Program-made: the position numbers and the translations under genes
Part shown: positions 35,787 through 45,183 of the stretch, in pieces
Numbering within the stretch: position 1 is the first letter of the stretch
Layout of the letters: each line of letters starts with the position of its first letter
The notes under the pieces: generated by a model
Database searches by the model: none
Seen by the model: the letters and a program-made list of their open reading frames with translations, nothing else
What the model was told of the DNA's origin: nothing
NCBI RefSeq assembly: GCF_000308655.1
Contig: NZ_BAGC01000107.1
Location: 54,833 to 118,832 of the forward strand
Direction of reading: 5' to 3'
From: Nocardia niigatensis NBRC 100131
Lineage (GTDB): Bacteria > Actinomycetota > Actinomycetes > Mycobacteriales > Mycobacteriaceae
DNA length: 64,000 bases

Positions 35787-37205
35787 TCAGCCCGCGGCGA
35801 TGGGCGGCCGCACGGTGCCGAATCCGGTGGCCTGCTCGAAGGCGTGGCCGACCTCCAGCACCAGGCGGTCGGCGCGATGCGGGCCGACGATCTGCAAACC
35901 CACCGGCAGCCAGGCGGTGGTGAATCCGGCGGGCACCGACAGGGCCGGACACCCGGTGGCACTGATGAAGTAGGCCGACCGCATCCAATCCAGATAGGTG
36001 TGCATCGGCTCACCGGCCACCGTGTCCGGGTATTCGAGATCGATATCGAACGGTGGTACCTGGCTCACCGGCAGCAACAGGACGTCGTAGCGCTCGAAGA
36101 ATTCCCGCATCCGATGGAACAGCATCGTGTGCAGCACTTCGGCTTCGGCGATGTCGTGCCCGCTCAGCGCCAGCCCCTGCTCGATATTCCACACCAGCGA
36201 CGGCTCGACCCGATCCCGGTGCGCCAGCAGCGGTTCCAGCGCCAGCGCGAACTGCCACGCGCGCAGTGTCCGGAAAACCTGTTCCGCCCCCGACAGATCC
36301 GGGCAATCCTCGGTGACGACCGCGCCGAGCTCGGAGAACACCCGGACAGCGGGTTCGAGGACCTCCCGCACAGCCCGATCGACCGGCACCGAGCCGCCCA
36401 GGTCCGGCGACCACGCCACCCGCAGCCCGCGCAGTTCGCGGTCCAGGGATCCGGTGAAGAGCGCCCCGGGTTCGGCCAGCGAGATGGGACTGCGCGGATC
36501 CGGGCCCGCCAGCACCGATAGCAGCAGCGCCGCATCGGCCACCGTGCGCGCCATCGGCCCCTGCACGGCCAGCGTGCCCCACGCGTACGGGTCCGGCCAG
36601 GTCGGCACCCGGCCGGGCGACGGCCGGAACCCGACCACATTGCAGAAGGAGGCCGGATTGCGCAGCGACCCGCCCATATCGCTGCCGTCGGCCAGCGGTT
36701 GCAGTCCGCACGCGAGTGCCGCGGCCGCGCCGCCGCTGCTGCCGCCCGCGGATTTGCCGAGATCGTAGGGATTGCGGGTGGCGCCGAAGAGCGGATTCAC
36801 GGTGTGCGAGCCCGCCGCGAACTCCGGCACATTGGTTTTGCCCAGGGTGATGACTCCCGCTGCCCGCAGCCGCTCGATCAGTAGCTCGTCGTGGTCGGGC
36901 ACGTGCTGCGCCAGCAACGGGCTGCCGTAGGTGGTGCGCAGGCCGGCGGTGTCGTGGGTGTCCTTGTGCGCCATCGGGATTCCGTGTAGCGGACCCGGCA
37001 CTTCGCCCGCCGCCACCCGGCGATCGGCGTCACGGGCCGCGTCGAGCGCCTGCTCGCCGGCCAGCGTGATGATGGCGTTGACCTTGGGATTGATGCGTTC
37101 GATCCGTTCCAGATGGGTGCGCACCACCTCGACGGCCGAGATTGTGCGGGTGCGCAGCCAGCCGGCCAGTTCCCGCGCGGACGCGTAACAGATGTCGGAA
37201 TCCAC
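35787..37205 (-). CDS. amidase (amidase signature family)
   Basis: This 472-residue amidase has the Ser-cisSer-Lys triad: Lys81 in AHKDTHDTAG, the GGSSGG loop (Ser156/157) and the nucleophile Ser180 in DMGGSLRNPA. It hydrolyses amides, nitrile-derived amides or similar compounds; the substrate is unknown. The length is right for the family and the protein is not fused. The start is ATG 37205. No gatB or gatC lies nearby, so it is not the Glu-tRNA amidotransferase subunit. It is divergent from the secreted protein at 37395. Confidence 0.92.
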   Translation of the reverse strand: MDSDICYASARELAGWLRTRTISAVEVVRTHLERIERINPKVNAIITLAGEQALDAARDADRRVAAGEVPGPLHGIPMAHKDTHDTAGLRTTYGSPLLAQHVPDHDELLIERLRAAGVITLGKTNVPEFAAGSHTVNPLFGATRNPYDLGKSAGGSSGGAAAALACGLQPLADGSDMGGSLRNPASFCNVVGFRPSPGRVPTWPDPYAWGTLAVQGPMARTVADAALLLSVLAGPDPRSPISLAEPGALFTGSLDRELRGLRVAWSPDLGGSVPVDRAVREVLEPAVRVFSELGAVVTEDCPDLSGAEQVFRTLRAWQFALALEPLLAHRDRVEPSLVWNIEQGLALSGHDIAEAEVLHTMLFHRMREFFERYDVLLLPVSQVPPFDIDLEYPDTVAGEPMHTYLDWMRSAYFISATGCPALSVPAGFTTAWLPVGLQIVGPHRADRLVLEVGHAFEQATGFGTVRPPIAAG

Positions 37206-37394
37206 CGGCGCTCCTCATGATCCGGATGCGAGTGCCTCGGCTCCCATAGTGACGTCCGCGGCCCGAATCCTCGACCCTTCCGGCGTGCCGCCACACCCGG
37301 GTCGGAGGCCGGCCCACGGTTGCGCGATACTGGCTGTGCGTCTTTCCGCGTGTGCTCTGCGATCCAGATCCGTCACACAGGAGGAACGAAACCT

Positions 37395-37802
37395 ATGGTC
37401 ATCTTCCGTAATCGGAACCGCTCCACCGTCACAGTCACCGCCATCGCGGCCCTCGGCGCGGGGGTGCTGCTCACCGCGGCGCCCGCGCTGGCCGCGAACT
37501 CCATCTCCGTCGACGCGGCAGGGCCCGGGTCGATCAGCATCGACTACACGTGCGAGGCGTCCGCGGGCGTCGCCGGGATCATGGCCATGGTCGGTGATCC
37601 GAACGCGGACCGGCCCGCCGCCACCGGCACACAGAACTCGTTCACCTGCGACGGCTCCCAGCACGCCGCGACCATCATGCTCACCACGGTGGCCGGCGAG
37701 ACGCCGCTGGCCTCGGGCGCCGCGGTGCAGGTCCGGGCCGCCCTGGTCGACCAGAGCCAGACCGTCGTGTCCGGGACCGCGAAGCTGCTCACCCTCGGCT
37801 GA
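37395..37802 (+). CDS. small secreted protein
   Basis: This 135-residue protein has a Sec signal peptide ending in ALA (about residue 33) and a mature beta-rich domain with two cysteines (DYTCEA and SFTCDG) that could form one disulfide. ATG 37395 has an excellent ribosome site (AGGAGGAACG). I do not recognise the family; it resembles small exported domains seen in Nocardia and Streptomyces. The function is unknown. Confidence 0.8.
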   Translation: MVIFRNRNRSTVTVTAIAALGAGVLLTAAPALAANSISVDAAGPGSISIDYTCEASAGVAGIMAMVGDPNADRPAATGTQNSFTCDGSQHAATIMLTTVAGETPLASGAAVQVRAALVDQSQTVVSGTAKLLTLG

Positions 37803-37989
37803 AATCCTCGGTATGCAAGCTTCGTCTGTTCGACAGCATCCGGAAACCTGCCGTTAGACAGCGGCTGCCAGACTCGCCGCCGCGCGCCCGATGAGCATCC
37901 TGTCGGGCCGCGGACGGCCGTCGCCGTCGGAACACAGCAGTCGCCCGGTCGTATGCCGTCCGGCGGCATACGAGAACCAGGACCCGGAC

Positions 37990-39039
37990 GTGCGATACCG
38001 CTCGATCATGTGCAGCGTGGCAGTAATGGCGGCGGGCCTCGTCTCGCTGTCCACGACGCCCTTCGATCCGGCGGCTCGCGCCGAACCGGGCGTGATGACG
38101 CCCGCCGATCCGGGAGCCGCGCCGATGGCGCCCGACGGTTCGACCATTGTCTCCACCCTGCATGTGGACGATCGGCACCTCCAGCTCACCGTGCACTCCG
38201 CGGCCATGAACCTCGATTTCCCGGTGGACGTGCAGCTGCCCGCCGATCGGTCCGCACCGCGCCCGGTGCTCTACATGCTCAGTGGCGGCAGTGGCGGCAT
38301 CGGTGCGGCCTCCTGGGATCACCGCACCAATGCCTTCGACTTCCTGGCCGACAAGGACGTCAATGTCGTGCAGCCCATCGGCGGGGCGGCGTCGTATTAC
38401 GCCGACTGGCGCAGCCCGGACCCACGGCTGGGGGTCATGAAGTGGACCACCTACCTCACCGAGGAGCTGCCCCCGCTCATCGACGCCGCGCTGGGCGCCA
38501 ATGGCCGCAACGGTCTGGTCGGCGTGTCCATGTCGGGCACCTCGGTGCTGCAACTGCCGATCGCCAAGCCGGGCCTGTACCGCTCGGTGGCCGCCTACAG
38601 CGGCTGCGCCCGCATCGCCGATCCGGTCGGCCAGGCGTTCGTCCACATCACGGTCGCCTTCGGCGGCGGCGACGCGGACAATATGTACGGCGGGCCCGGC
38701 GACCCGATGTGGGCGGCCAACGACCCCTACCTGCACGCCGACGCGCTGCGTGGGCTGGACCTGTACCTGTCCAGCGGCAATGGCATGCCCGGCCCGCACG
38801 ACAAGGCCGGGGACCGCCATTTCGCCGGTGCCGGAGACAGTCTCGCGAACCAGATCCTGGTGGGCGGGATCCTCGAGGCCGCGGTCGACCAGTGCACACA
38901 CGCCATGGCCGACCGGCTCGCCGACCTCGGAATCCCGGCGACCGTCGAACTGCACCCGTACGGCACCCACTCGTGGGGCTACTGGGACGACGAGCTGCCC
39001 GCCTCCTGGCCGGTACTGGCGCGTGGGCTCGGGCTGTAG
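37990..39039 (+). CDS. secreted esterase / antigen 85-like mycolyltransferase family
   Basis: This 349-residue protein has a signal peptide ending at ARA (about residue 31), then an alpha/beta-hydrolase of the antigen 85 (esterase D) group. Marks are the nucleophile in VGVSMSGTS and the catalytic His in GTHSWGYWDDEL, which is nearly the antigen 85 GTHSWEYW. Antigen 85 enzymes move mycolates to trehalose and arabinogalactan outside the cell. Whether this paralogue has that activity or is a plain esterase is open. I use GTG 37990, which gives a clean signal peptide and has AGGA upstream. Confidence 0.85.
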   Translation: MRYRSIMCSVAVMAAGLVSLSTTPFDPAARAEPGVMTPADPGAAPMAPDGSTIVSTLHVDDRHLQLTVHSAAMNLDFPVDVQLPADRSAPRPVLYMLSGGSGGIGAASWDHRTNAFDFLADKDVNVVQPIGGAASYYADWRSPDPRLGVMKWTTYLTEELPPLIDAALGANGRNGLVGVSMSGTSVLQLPIAKPGLYRSVAAYSGCARIADPVGQAFVHITVAFGGGDADNMYGGPGDPMWAANDPYLHADALRGLDLYLSSGNGMPGPHDKAGDRHFAGAGDSLANQILVGGILEAAVDQCTHAMADRLADLGIPATVELHPYGTHSWGYWDDELPASWPVLARGLGL

Positions 39040-39049
39040 CGCGACCCCG

Positions 39050-39574
39050 TCAATCCTGGTCCGGCGGTAGCTGTTCCAGCGCCCATCGGGCCCAGTCCCG
39101 GTTCATGGCGGTGGCCCGGGCGCCGTACTCCAGCGCGAGGTGGCCGTAGCGGGACAGGCCGCTGTCGGTCCACTCGATGCTCTGCTCGAGGTCGCCCAGT
39201 TCGTCGTGTGCGCGTGCGGCGCGCTCCTCGATCCCGGCCAGGTAGGCGCGGGCCTGCGCGGGCGGCAGCAGGCCGAGGAAGAACACGCGCAGCAGCGTGT
39301 CATTGCGGGTGACCTGTTTCGGCTGGGTGGTGGTGAGCCAGGTGCGCAGGTCATCGAGCCCGGTGGGGGTGATGGTGTATTCCTTGCGGCCGCGCGGGCC
39401 TTCGTCGCTGACCGCGATGAATCCGGTGTCGGCAAGTTTGGTGAGCTCGGTATAGATCTGGCTCTGCGTCGCGGGCCAGACGTTGGCCAGCGAGTACTTG
39501 AAGGTCCGCAGCAGGTCGTAACCACTGGCGGGACCCTCGGACAGCAATCCGAGCACGGCGTACCGGAGACTCAT
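39050..39574 (-). CDS. PadR-family transcriptional regulator
   Basis: This 174-residue protein is a PadR repressor with an N-terminal winged helix (SLRYAVLGLLSEGPASGYDLL, then ATQSQIYTELTKLADTGFI) and the C-terminal helical (Vir_act_alpha_C-like) dimer domain. ATG 39574 fits the family start. It is divergent from the carotenoid oxygenase gene at 39695, and a long inverted repeat (39587-39649) fills the gap. It therefore probably represses that gene and itself, possibly in response to a phenolic compound as in other PadR systems. Confidence 0.9.
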   Translation of the reverse strand: MSLRYAVLGLLSEGPASGYDLLRTFKYSLANVWPATQSQIYTELTKLADTGFIAVSDEGPRGRKEYTITPTGLDDLRTWLTTTQPKQVTRNDTLLRVFFLGLLPPAQARAYLAGIEERAARAHDELGDLEQSIEWTDSGLSRYGHLALEYGARATAMNRDWARWALEQLPPDQD

Positions 39575-39586
39575 GCGCCCTATCTT

Positions 39587-39649
39587 ACATTCCAGTATTG
39601 ACATGTCGTGGCAGGAGGCTCAGGCTTGCACATGTCAGAACTGGAATGT
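39587..39649. promoter_or_regulatory. long inverted repeat, probable PadR operator
   Basis: Two 20-base arms lie at 39587-39606 and 39630-39649. The first reads ACATTCCAGTATTGACATGT and the second is its reverse complement at 18 of 20 positions. A 23-base spacer separates them. The repeat occupies the divergent region between padR and the carotenoid oxygenase gene. Confidence 0.75.
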
Positions 39650-39694
39650 CGAGACGCCGAGGAGCCGGGCTCCTCCGGCAGGCAGGTATCGAAC

Positions 39695-40999
39695 ATGACC
39701 ACACCTCCCCACCTCACCGGCAACTACGCACCGGTCGCCGACGAACTCACCACACACGAATTGCCCTGCACCGGAACGATTCCCGCCGAACTCACCGGCT
39801 GGTACCTGCGCAACGGCCCGAATCCGCACGCCGCGGCCTCCAAGCACTGGTTCCTCGGCGACGGCATGGTGCACGGCGTGCGGGTCGAGGACGGGCGCGC
39901 GGTGTCGTACCGCAACCGGTGGGTGCGCACCAGCACCTACACCGACGGCGCCCGTGGCATCGACGCCGAGGGCCGGCGGGATTTCACGGCGGGCGTGGCG
40001 AATACGCACGTCATCCGGCACGCCGGACGCACCTTCGCGCTCGTCGAATCCTCGTTTCCGTACGAATTGACCTGCGAGCTGGACACTCTGGGTCCGCACG
40101 ACTTCGACGGCAAGCTCACCACCGCCATGACCGCGCACCCGAAGACCTGCCCGGTCACGGGAGAACTGCACTTCTTCGGCTACGACTTCTTCGAGCCCTA
40201 CCTGACCTATCACCGCGCCGACGCCGCGGGCAATCTCGAGCTCAGCCGTCCGATCGACGTCCCGGCCGCGACCATGCACCACGATTTCGCGCTCACCGCG
40301 AATCACGTCGTATTCATGGACCTGCCGGTGGTTTTCGACCTGCCGACCGCCATGGCCGGTGCGGGCATGCCGTTCCTGTGGAACGACGACTATCAGGCCC
40401 GCCTGGGCGTCCTGCGCCGCGACGACCCGCACGGCGCCGTGCGCTGGTTCCCGATCGAGCCCTGTTACGTCTTCCACACCCTCAACGCGCACGAGGAGGC
40501 GGGCCGGATCGTGCTGCACGTCATGCGGTATCCGAGCATGTGGCGCAGGGACTCCCGGGAATTCGACGAGGGCGCGACACTGTGGCGCTGGACCATCGAC
40601 CTCGCCGGTGGTGCCGTCCGGGAGGAGCAACTCGACGACCGCGTCGCCGAATTCCCCCGCATCGACGACCGTCTCGCCGGCCTGAACGCGCGCCACGGCC
40701 ACGCGTCGGTCTCCGACGGCGGTGCCGGAGCGCTCCTGCGCTATGACCTCCACACCGGTACGAGCACCGCCCACACCTTCGCCCCCGGCCGCCTCCCCGC
40801 CGAAGCCTCCTTCGCTCCAGCTGACGAAACCCCGGGCGGCGCGGGCTATCTCATGACCTACGTCTTCGACACCGCCGAGAACCGCAGCGATCTGGTCATC
40901 CTCGACGCCGCCGATCTGTCGGCCGCCCCGGTGGCCACCATCCATCTGCCCCGCCGCGTCCCCTACGGCTTCCACGGCAACTGGCTACCCGACCTCTGA
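39695..40999 (+). CDS. carotenoid / stilbene cleavage oxygenase family protein
   Basis: This 434-residue non-heme iron oxygenase belongs to the RPE65/lignostilbene-dioxygenase family. The protein begins with the family pattern GNYAPVADELT...GWYLRNGPNP. Four His ligands are in place: MTAHPKTCP, MHHDFALT, VFHTLNAHEE and the C-terminal YGFHGNWLP. It would cleave a C=C bond in a carotenoid, apocarotenoid or lignin-derived stilbene. PadR control through the long inverted repeat favours a phenolic substrate, but that is inference. ATG 39695 follows the operator arms. Confidence 0.9.
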   Translation: MTTPPHLTGNYAPVADELTTHELPCTGTIPAELTGWYLRNGPNPHAAASKHWFLGDGMVHGVRVEDGRAVSYRNRWVRTSTYTDGARGIDAEGRRDFTAGVANTHVIRHAGRTFALVESSFPYELTCELDTLGPHDFDGKLTTAMTAHPKTCPVTGELHFFGYDFFEPYLTYHRADAAGNLELSRPIDVPAATMHHDFALTANHVVFMDLPVVFDLPTAMAGAGMPFLWNDDYQARLGVLRRDDPHGAVRWFPIEPCYVFHTLNAHEEAGRIVLHVMRYPSMWRRDSREFDEGATLWRWTIDLAGGAVREEQLDDRVAEFPRIDDRLAGLNARHGHASVSDGGAGALLRYDLHTGTSTAHTFAPGRLPAEASFAPADETPGGAGYLMTYVFDTAENRSDLVILDAADLSAAPVATIHLPRRVPYGFHGNWLPDL

Positions 41000-41040
41000 T
41001 CCGTGCCCGCCCCGCCGATCTCGCGGTTCTTACCGGTTGC

Positions 41041-42579
41041 TCAGTGGGTGCGCGACAGCGTCGGTCCGAGGCCGTCGATGCTGAACTCGCCGGCGGTGAC
41101 ACGGACCGGGGTATCGGTGAAACGGCGTGCCGCCAGGACGGTCTGGAGGAACTCGCGAATCGGGGCCGGCTGATCGGCGAGAGTAGCCAGGGTGTCCGCC
41201 GGGACCTCGATGGTGCCGTCGAAAGTCCTGGGCTGATCGGTGATTCCGGACTGCTGGACGGTCTGGCGGAGCCCGTCGACGGTGTGCAGGATGAGGTCGA
41301 GGCGGGTGCCGTCGGCGAAATCCAGTCGCAGTGGGGTGGGGGAGACGGCGATGTCGAAGGATTCGATGTGCGCGGTCACGCCCGCGGCGGTGCGGCCCGA
41401 GTAGGTGTACGGCGATGCCGGCGCGGTGTCGTCGGCCGAATGGTCGGTGGTGGTGTTGTCCAGGAGGCGGCCCGCCAGCGGCTGGTCCGTGGGGACGAAA
41501 TCCCACCGGTCGGCGGTGAGTTGCTTCATCCAGTAGCCGGTTCGCCCGTTGTCGGCGCCCTCCACGCGCAATTCACGGGCGTCGGAGCCGATGCCGGTCT
41601 TGTGGACCGATACCCGGTCGGTGATCCGGCCGGGAATCTTGGGCTGGCGCAGCCAATCCGGGGCGGGCAGCTGGATCGCCGCGTAGTGGTTGTCGACCCG
41701 CTCGCTGAGCATGTCGGGCGCCGCGGGCCGTCCACGCTGGTCCTCGTAGGAGTAGCGGAAGAACACCTTGTCCGCGCCGGAGATGTCGAAATCGTAGAGT
41801 CGCGTGTAGAGATCGCCGTACTGGTTCACCACCAGCGTGGTCGAGCCGCTCGTGGACAGTGCGACCGCGCGGAAGCGGCCCTGTGCGGGCGTGGACATCT
41901 CGTAGCTGTGGTCCTGCGGCAGCCACGGGTCCACATAGTGGATGCGGTGGCCGTCGTCGGTGAGCGCGAAGACGTGGGACACCTTCGCGCCGCCGACGTT
42001 GTGGTCATTGCCGGCGGTGTCGCGCCAGAGGTGATCCTCGTTGGGCGACAGCACCGACCAGGTCCAGTCGATCGTGCCCGGCGGCAGCGTGTTGCCGGGA
42101 CCGGTCCACAGCGGGGTGCCGTAGCGGCTGCTCCAGTTCCAGTCCGCGGGCGCGCTGAGAATGTGGTCCATCGTGAAGAACCGGCCGTCGGCGTCGATGG
42201 CCATCAGCTCGTCGTCGTCCGCCGAGACCCCGGCGATCCGGCCCGCCATGCACCCGGGCAGCGGCAGCGTGCGCCAACCGCCCTGCGCGGCTGCCTGTTT
42301 CACGTAGACGGACCCGTCGCGGACGGCGAAGGACCAGCGGCGATTGAACGTTTCCGTGGTGGTCCGCAGGAAGACCTGATCCGGCAGCGCGACGGTGGCC
42401 GTTGGGAACGCGTCGAGTCCGGCCGTGGTCTCGTCCGCCCCCATCTCGGGCGTTCCGACGGTGCCGAGCAGCGTGCACGCGGGCGGTTCGGCGTGTGCGG
42501 GCTGCGGTTGCTGTGCCAAAGCGAGGGCGAGTCCGGCGGCAGCGGCGAGCACGCCGTGGCGTACTGCGGGTTCGCGCAT
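41041..42579 (-). CDS. secreted protein of unknown function (512 residues)
   Basis: The protein has a signal peptide ending at AHA (about residue 30) and a large mature domain with repeated strand-turn patterns (for example LWTGPGNTLPPGTIDW and HVFALTDDGHRIHYVD). These suggest a beta-propeller-like fold in the first two thirds and a separate C-terminal domain. I do not recognise a family. ATG 42579 overlaps the stop of the upstream membrane-protein gene (TGATG), so the two are co-translated. The pair could be an exported protein and its membrane partner. Confidence 0.75.
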   Translation of the reverse strand: MREPAVRHGVLAAAAGLALALAQQPQPAHAEPPACTLLGTVGTPEMGADETTAGLDAFPTATVALPDQVFLRTTTETFNRRWSFAVRDGSVYVKQAAAQGGWRTLPLPGCMAGRIAGVSADDDELMAIDADGRFFTMDHILSAPADWNWSSRYGTPLWTGPGNTLPPGTIDWTWSVLSPNEDHLWRDTAGNDHNVGGAKVSHVFALTDDGHRIHYVDPWLPQDHSYEMSTPAQGRFRAVALSTSGSTTLVVNQYGDLYTRLYDFDISGADKVFFRYSYEDQRGRPAAPDMLSERVDNHYAAIQLPAPDWLRQPKIPGRITDRVSVHKTGIGSDARELRVEGADNGRTGYWMKQLTADRWDFVPTDQPLAGRLLDNTTTDHSADDTAPASPYTYSGRTAAGVTAHIESFDIAVSPTPLRLDFADGTRLDLILHTVDGLRQTVQQSGITDQPRTFDGTIEVPADTLATLADQPAPIREFLQTVLAARRFTDTPVRVTAGEFSIDGLGPTLSRTH

Positions 42580-43205
42580 CACAACCACCCGAGGGCGCCG
42601 AAGATGATCAGGGCGAGGGCGTCGATACCCAGAATCGCCCCCACGGCAATGGCTTTCGCCCGCACCGTCTTCAGGTCGTGCACGTAGAAGCAGGCGACGA
42701 AGAACGGCACGTACCCGAAAAGCCAGATCAGATACGGGAATCCGGCGTGCCACCAGGACCAGTCCCAGGTCAGTACGCCCGCCTTGTTCAGCAGCACCTC
42801 CACGCCGACCGCGGCCGCGGAGTTCGCCGCGATGAGCACCGGCCGGTTGGGCAGGCCCAGGATGCGAACGTCCTTGGACGGCAGCATCTTCGCCGCGGCC
42901 ACGCCCATGATGGCGAACATGAAGCAGATCTCGATATTGAGGCCGATGAGGATCTGATACGCCGTCGGTCCGGTCGCGCCCCACACCGGCGCCCGGCCGG
43001 TGGCATGGAAGACCAGCGAGTTCCAGATCTCGTTGAACCAGTCCATGCCCCACAGCGCCAAACCCGCGAACAGTACGTTCCAGTTCCGTCGTTCGACCTC
43101 GGTCGCGTAGACGTAGATGACGACCAGTAGCAGCGGAATCACGTACCACTTGAACTGGCTGCTGTCGCGCAACAGCTCGAGTGCGGCCCGCGCGTGATCG
43201 GTCAT
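42579..43205 (-). CDS. polytopic membrane protein (208 residues)
   Basis: This protein has about six hydrophobic helices. Conserved-looking loop residues include TEVERRNWNV and DWFNEIWNSLVF, rich in Trp, Asn and Glu, which point to a binding or catalytic site near the membrane surface. I do not recognise a named family. ATG 43205 is preceded by AGGAAGGGG. The following secreted-protein gene overlaps its stop codon. The two may work together; no enzymatic role can be assigned. Confidence 0.75.
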   Translation of the reverse strand: MTDHARAALELLRDSSQFKWYVIPLLLVVIYVYATEVERRNWNVLFAGLALWGMDWFNEIWNSLVFHATGRAPVWGATGPTAYQILIGLNIEICFMFAIMGVAAAKMLPSKDVRILGLPNRPVLIAANSAAAVGVEVLLNKAGVLTWDWSWWHAGFPYLIWLFGYVPFFVACFYVHDLKTVRAKAIAVGAILGIDALALIIFGALGWL

Positions 43206-43329
43206 CCCCGACCCCTTCCTCATCACCGTAGAGCTTCGCGAGTGTGTGACAAATAAACCTGTGTTGTCAACCTGTAACGGAGAGATGTTTACGGAGACGG
43301 CTCCGGCAACGTGCGATTCCGGCGGCCTC

Positions 43330-44124
43330 TCAGACCGCGGTGATGTCGCGCCGGTCGAAAACCGGAGCGGCGGCCAGAACGAACACGACCGCGGCGAGGG
43401 CGAGCCAGAGGTAACCCAGCCGTAAGCCGGTACCCAGTGGGCCGGCGCCGAGCGCTTGATGGAACGGTGACCACGGGCCCCAGGGGCGCACGGCGTCAAC
43501 CATTTTCGAGGCCGCGTACAGGACATAGGTGGCAACGGCGAGCACACTCGTGACCGCGAGGGCGGTCCGGCGACGGCCCGTGGCCGCGCCGACGGCGAGT
43601 GCCAGCCCTCCGAAGGGCGCGGCCAGAACGACCATTGCGACGGATCCGGTGGCGGCCGCGGCGACGCCGACCTGCATCCCGAAGATCGCCGCACACGCCA
43701 CCACGGCGGCGAAAAGGACGACACCCAGCACTACCAGACCGCTGAGCAGGACCGCTGCCTGTTCCAGCAGCAGTCGAACCGGTGTCACGCGGGTGACCAG
43801 CACTACTTCGAGGGCGCCGCTCTCCTCGTCGCCGGCGACCCCGCGGGCTCCGCGGGACACCGCGAACACCAGGAACAGAATCGGTAGCAGCATGCTGTAC
43901 AGCTCGGTGTTCAGAAATCCGGCGCCGGAGGAGAACTGGTCGACAGCGAACAGCTCGCGCAGTGTCTCCGGATAGTTGTCCAGGATCTGCTGCAATCCGG
44001 ATATGTGCGAAATCGACGGCCACAGCGCCGATTCCAGCAGGACCAGCGCGATGATGCCGAGACTCCAGCCGATGAGTCCGCGGCGCTCGTCGCGCAGGCA
44101 CTTCAGATACACCGTCCCGAACAT
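43330..44124 (-). CDS. ABC exporter permease subunit
   Basis: This 264-residue membrane protein has six predicted helices and the ABC-2-type loop MLLPILFLVFAVSRGARGVAGDEESG after the second helix. Its ATG overlaps the stop of the ATPase gene (ATGA), so the two are coupled. Together they form a drug/lipid-type ABC-2 exporter of unknown substrate. Confidence 0.88.
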   Translation of the reverse strand: MFGTVYLKCLRDERRGLIGWSLGIIALVLLESALWPSISHISGLQQILDNYPETLRELFAVDQFSSGAGFLNTELYSMLLPILFLVFAVSRGARGVAGDEESGALEVVLVTRVTPVRLLLEQAAVLLSGLVVLGVVLFAAVVACAAIFGMQVGVAAAATGSVAMVVLAAPFGGLALAVGAATGRRRTALAVTSVLAVATYVLYAASKMVDAVRPWGPWSPFHQALGAGPLGTGLRLGYLWLALAAVVFVLAAAPVFDRRDITAV

Positions 44125-45017
44125 CAGCGTTCCTGTCCGTAGTAGGTGAGGAAGACGTCCTCGAGATCGGGTTCGTGACTGACGATGTCGGTCACCCCGA
44201 ACGGTGCGACGTACTTCAGGAGATCGGCCGTCGACCCGTCGACTTCGACGTGGATCGACCGATGGTCGGCGGTGACCGACCGGACGCCACCGACCGCGCG
44301 CAGGAGATCCGGATCCGGTGGCGCGGATTCGAACCTGAGTTCCAGCCGACGCAGTGGCAGGGCGGTCAGTGCCGCCACCGACTGCACCTCCACGAGCCGC
44401 CCGTGGCGCAGGATCGCGACGGTGTCGGCCACCGCCTGTACCTCGGAGAGCACGTGCGAGGACAGGAAAACCGTGCGACCGGCGTCGCGAGTCTCCCTCA
44501 GCAGGGTCAGGAATTCGCGTTGCACCAACGGATCCAGTCCCTGGGTCGGTTCGTCCAGGACGAGAACGTCCGGCTCGGTCATGAGGGCCTGCACGATGCC
44601 GACCTTCTGCCGGTTGCCGTGCGACATCGCGCCGATCCGCGTGGTGAGGTCCAGGTCGAGACGTTCGGCGAGCCGGCGCAGCACCGCAGGGTCGACATCG
44701 CCGCGCAGGCGGGCCAGGTAGCTCAGGTACCGCTCGGCGGTCAGGTCCGGGTAGGCCACGAATTGCCCTGGGAGATAGCCGATATGGCGTTGTGCGGCGG
44801 ATCGCGCTCGTACGACGTCCGCCCCTGCCACGGTCACGGTGCCGCGGGTCGGGCGCATCAGCCCGGCGAGGATGCGGATAGTCGTGGTCTTGCCCGCGCC
44901 GTTGGGTCCCAGGTATCCGAAGATCACCCCGGGCGGCACCTCGAGGGTGACGTCCAGCAGTGCGGCGGTCCGGCCATAGGACTTGGTCAGCCCCTGCATC
45001 GCGATCATCGGCGGCAT
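44124..45017 (-). CDS. ABC exporter ATP-binding subunit
   Basis: This 297-residue ATPase has Walker A GPNGAGKTTT (Lys43), a signature in the variant form MSHGNRQKVG, Walker B VLVLDEPTQGLDP and the H-loop SSHVLSEV. The C-terminal ~80 residues form the domain common to CcmA/DrrA-like exporter ATPases. It powers the permease encoded next. Start ATG 45017. It is divergent from the ftsH-like gene at 45184. Confidence 0.92.
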   Translation of the reverse strand: MPPMIAMQGLTKSYGRTAALLDVTLEVPPGVIFGYLGPNGAGKTTTIRILAGLMRPTRGTVTVAGADVVRARSAAQRHIGYLPGQFVAYPDLTAERYLSYLARLRGDVDPAVLRRLAERLDLDLTTRIGAMSHGNRQKVGIVQALMTEPDVLVLDEPTQGLDPLVQREFLTLLRETRDAGRTVFLSSHVLSEVQAVADTVAILRHGRLVEVQSVAALTALPLRRLELRFESAPPDPDLLRAVGGVRSVTADHRSIHVEVDGSTADLLKYVAPFGVTDIVSHEPDLEDVFLTYYGQER

Positions 45018-45183
45018 GCGTTCAGGATGTGCCGTCGATGTCGTGGCTCGAAGAGTCCAACGAACCGGGCCGCATGCCGAAAGTCATCGTCCGGTTGCCG
45101 GGAACAGTGGGCCGTTCGGCCCTTGGGACCCGAGCGCTCCGGCCTGCAGAGTGAAGGAAACACGATTCGGAAGGCGGTCCGGG

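Noticed and set aside
36699..36884. Short plus-strand frames inside the amidase gene
   Set aside because: They are antisense to a complete, motif-verified amidase and have no ribosome site.
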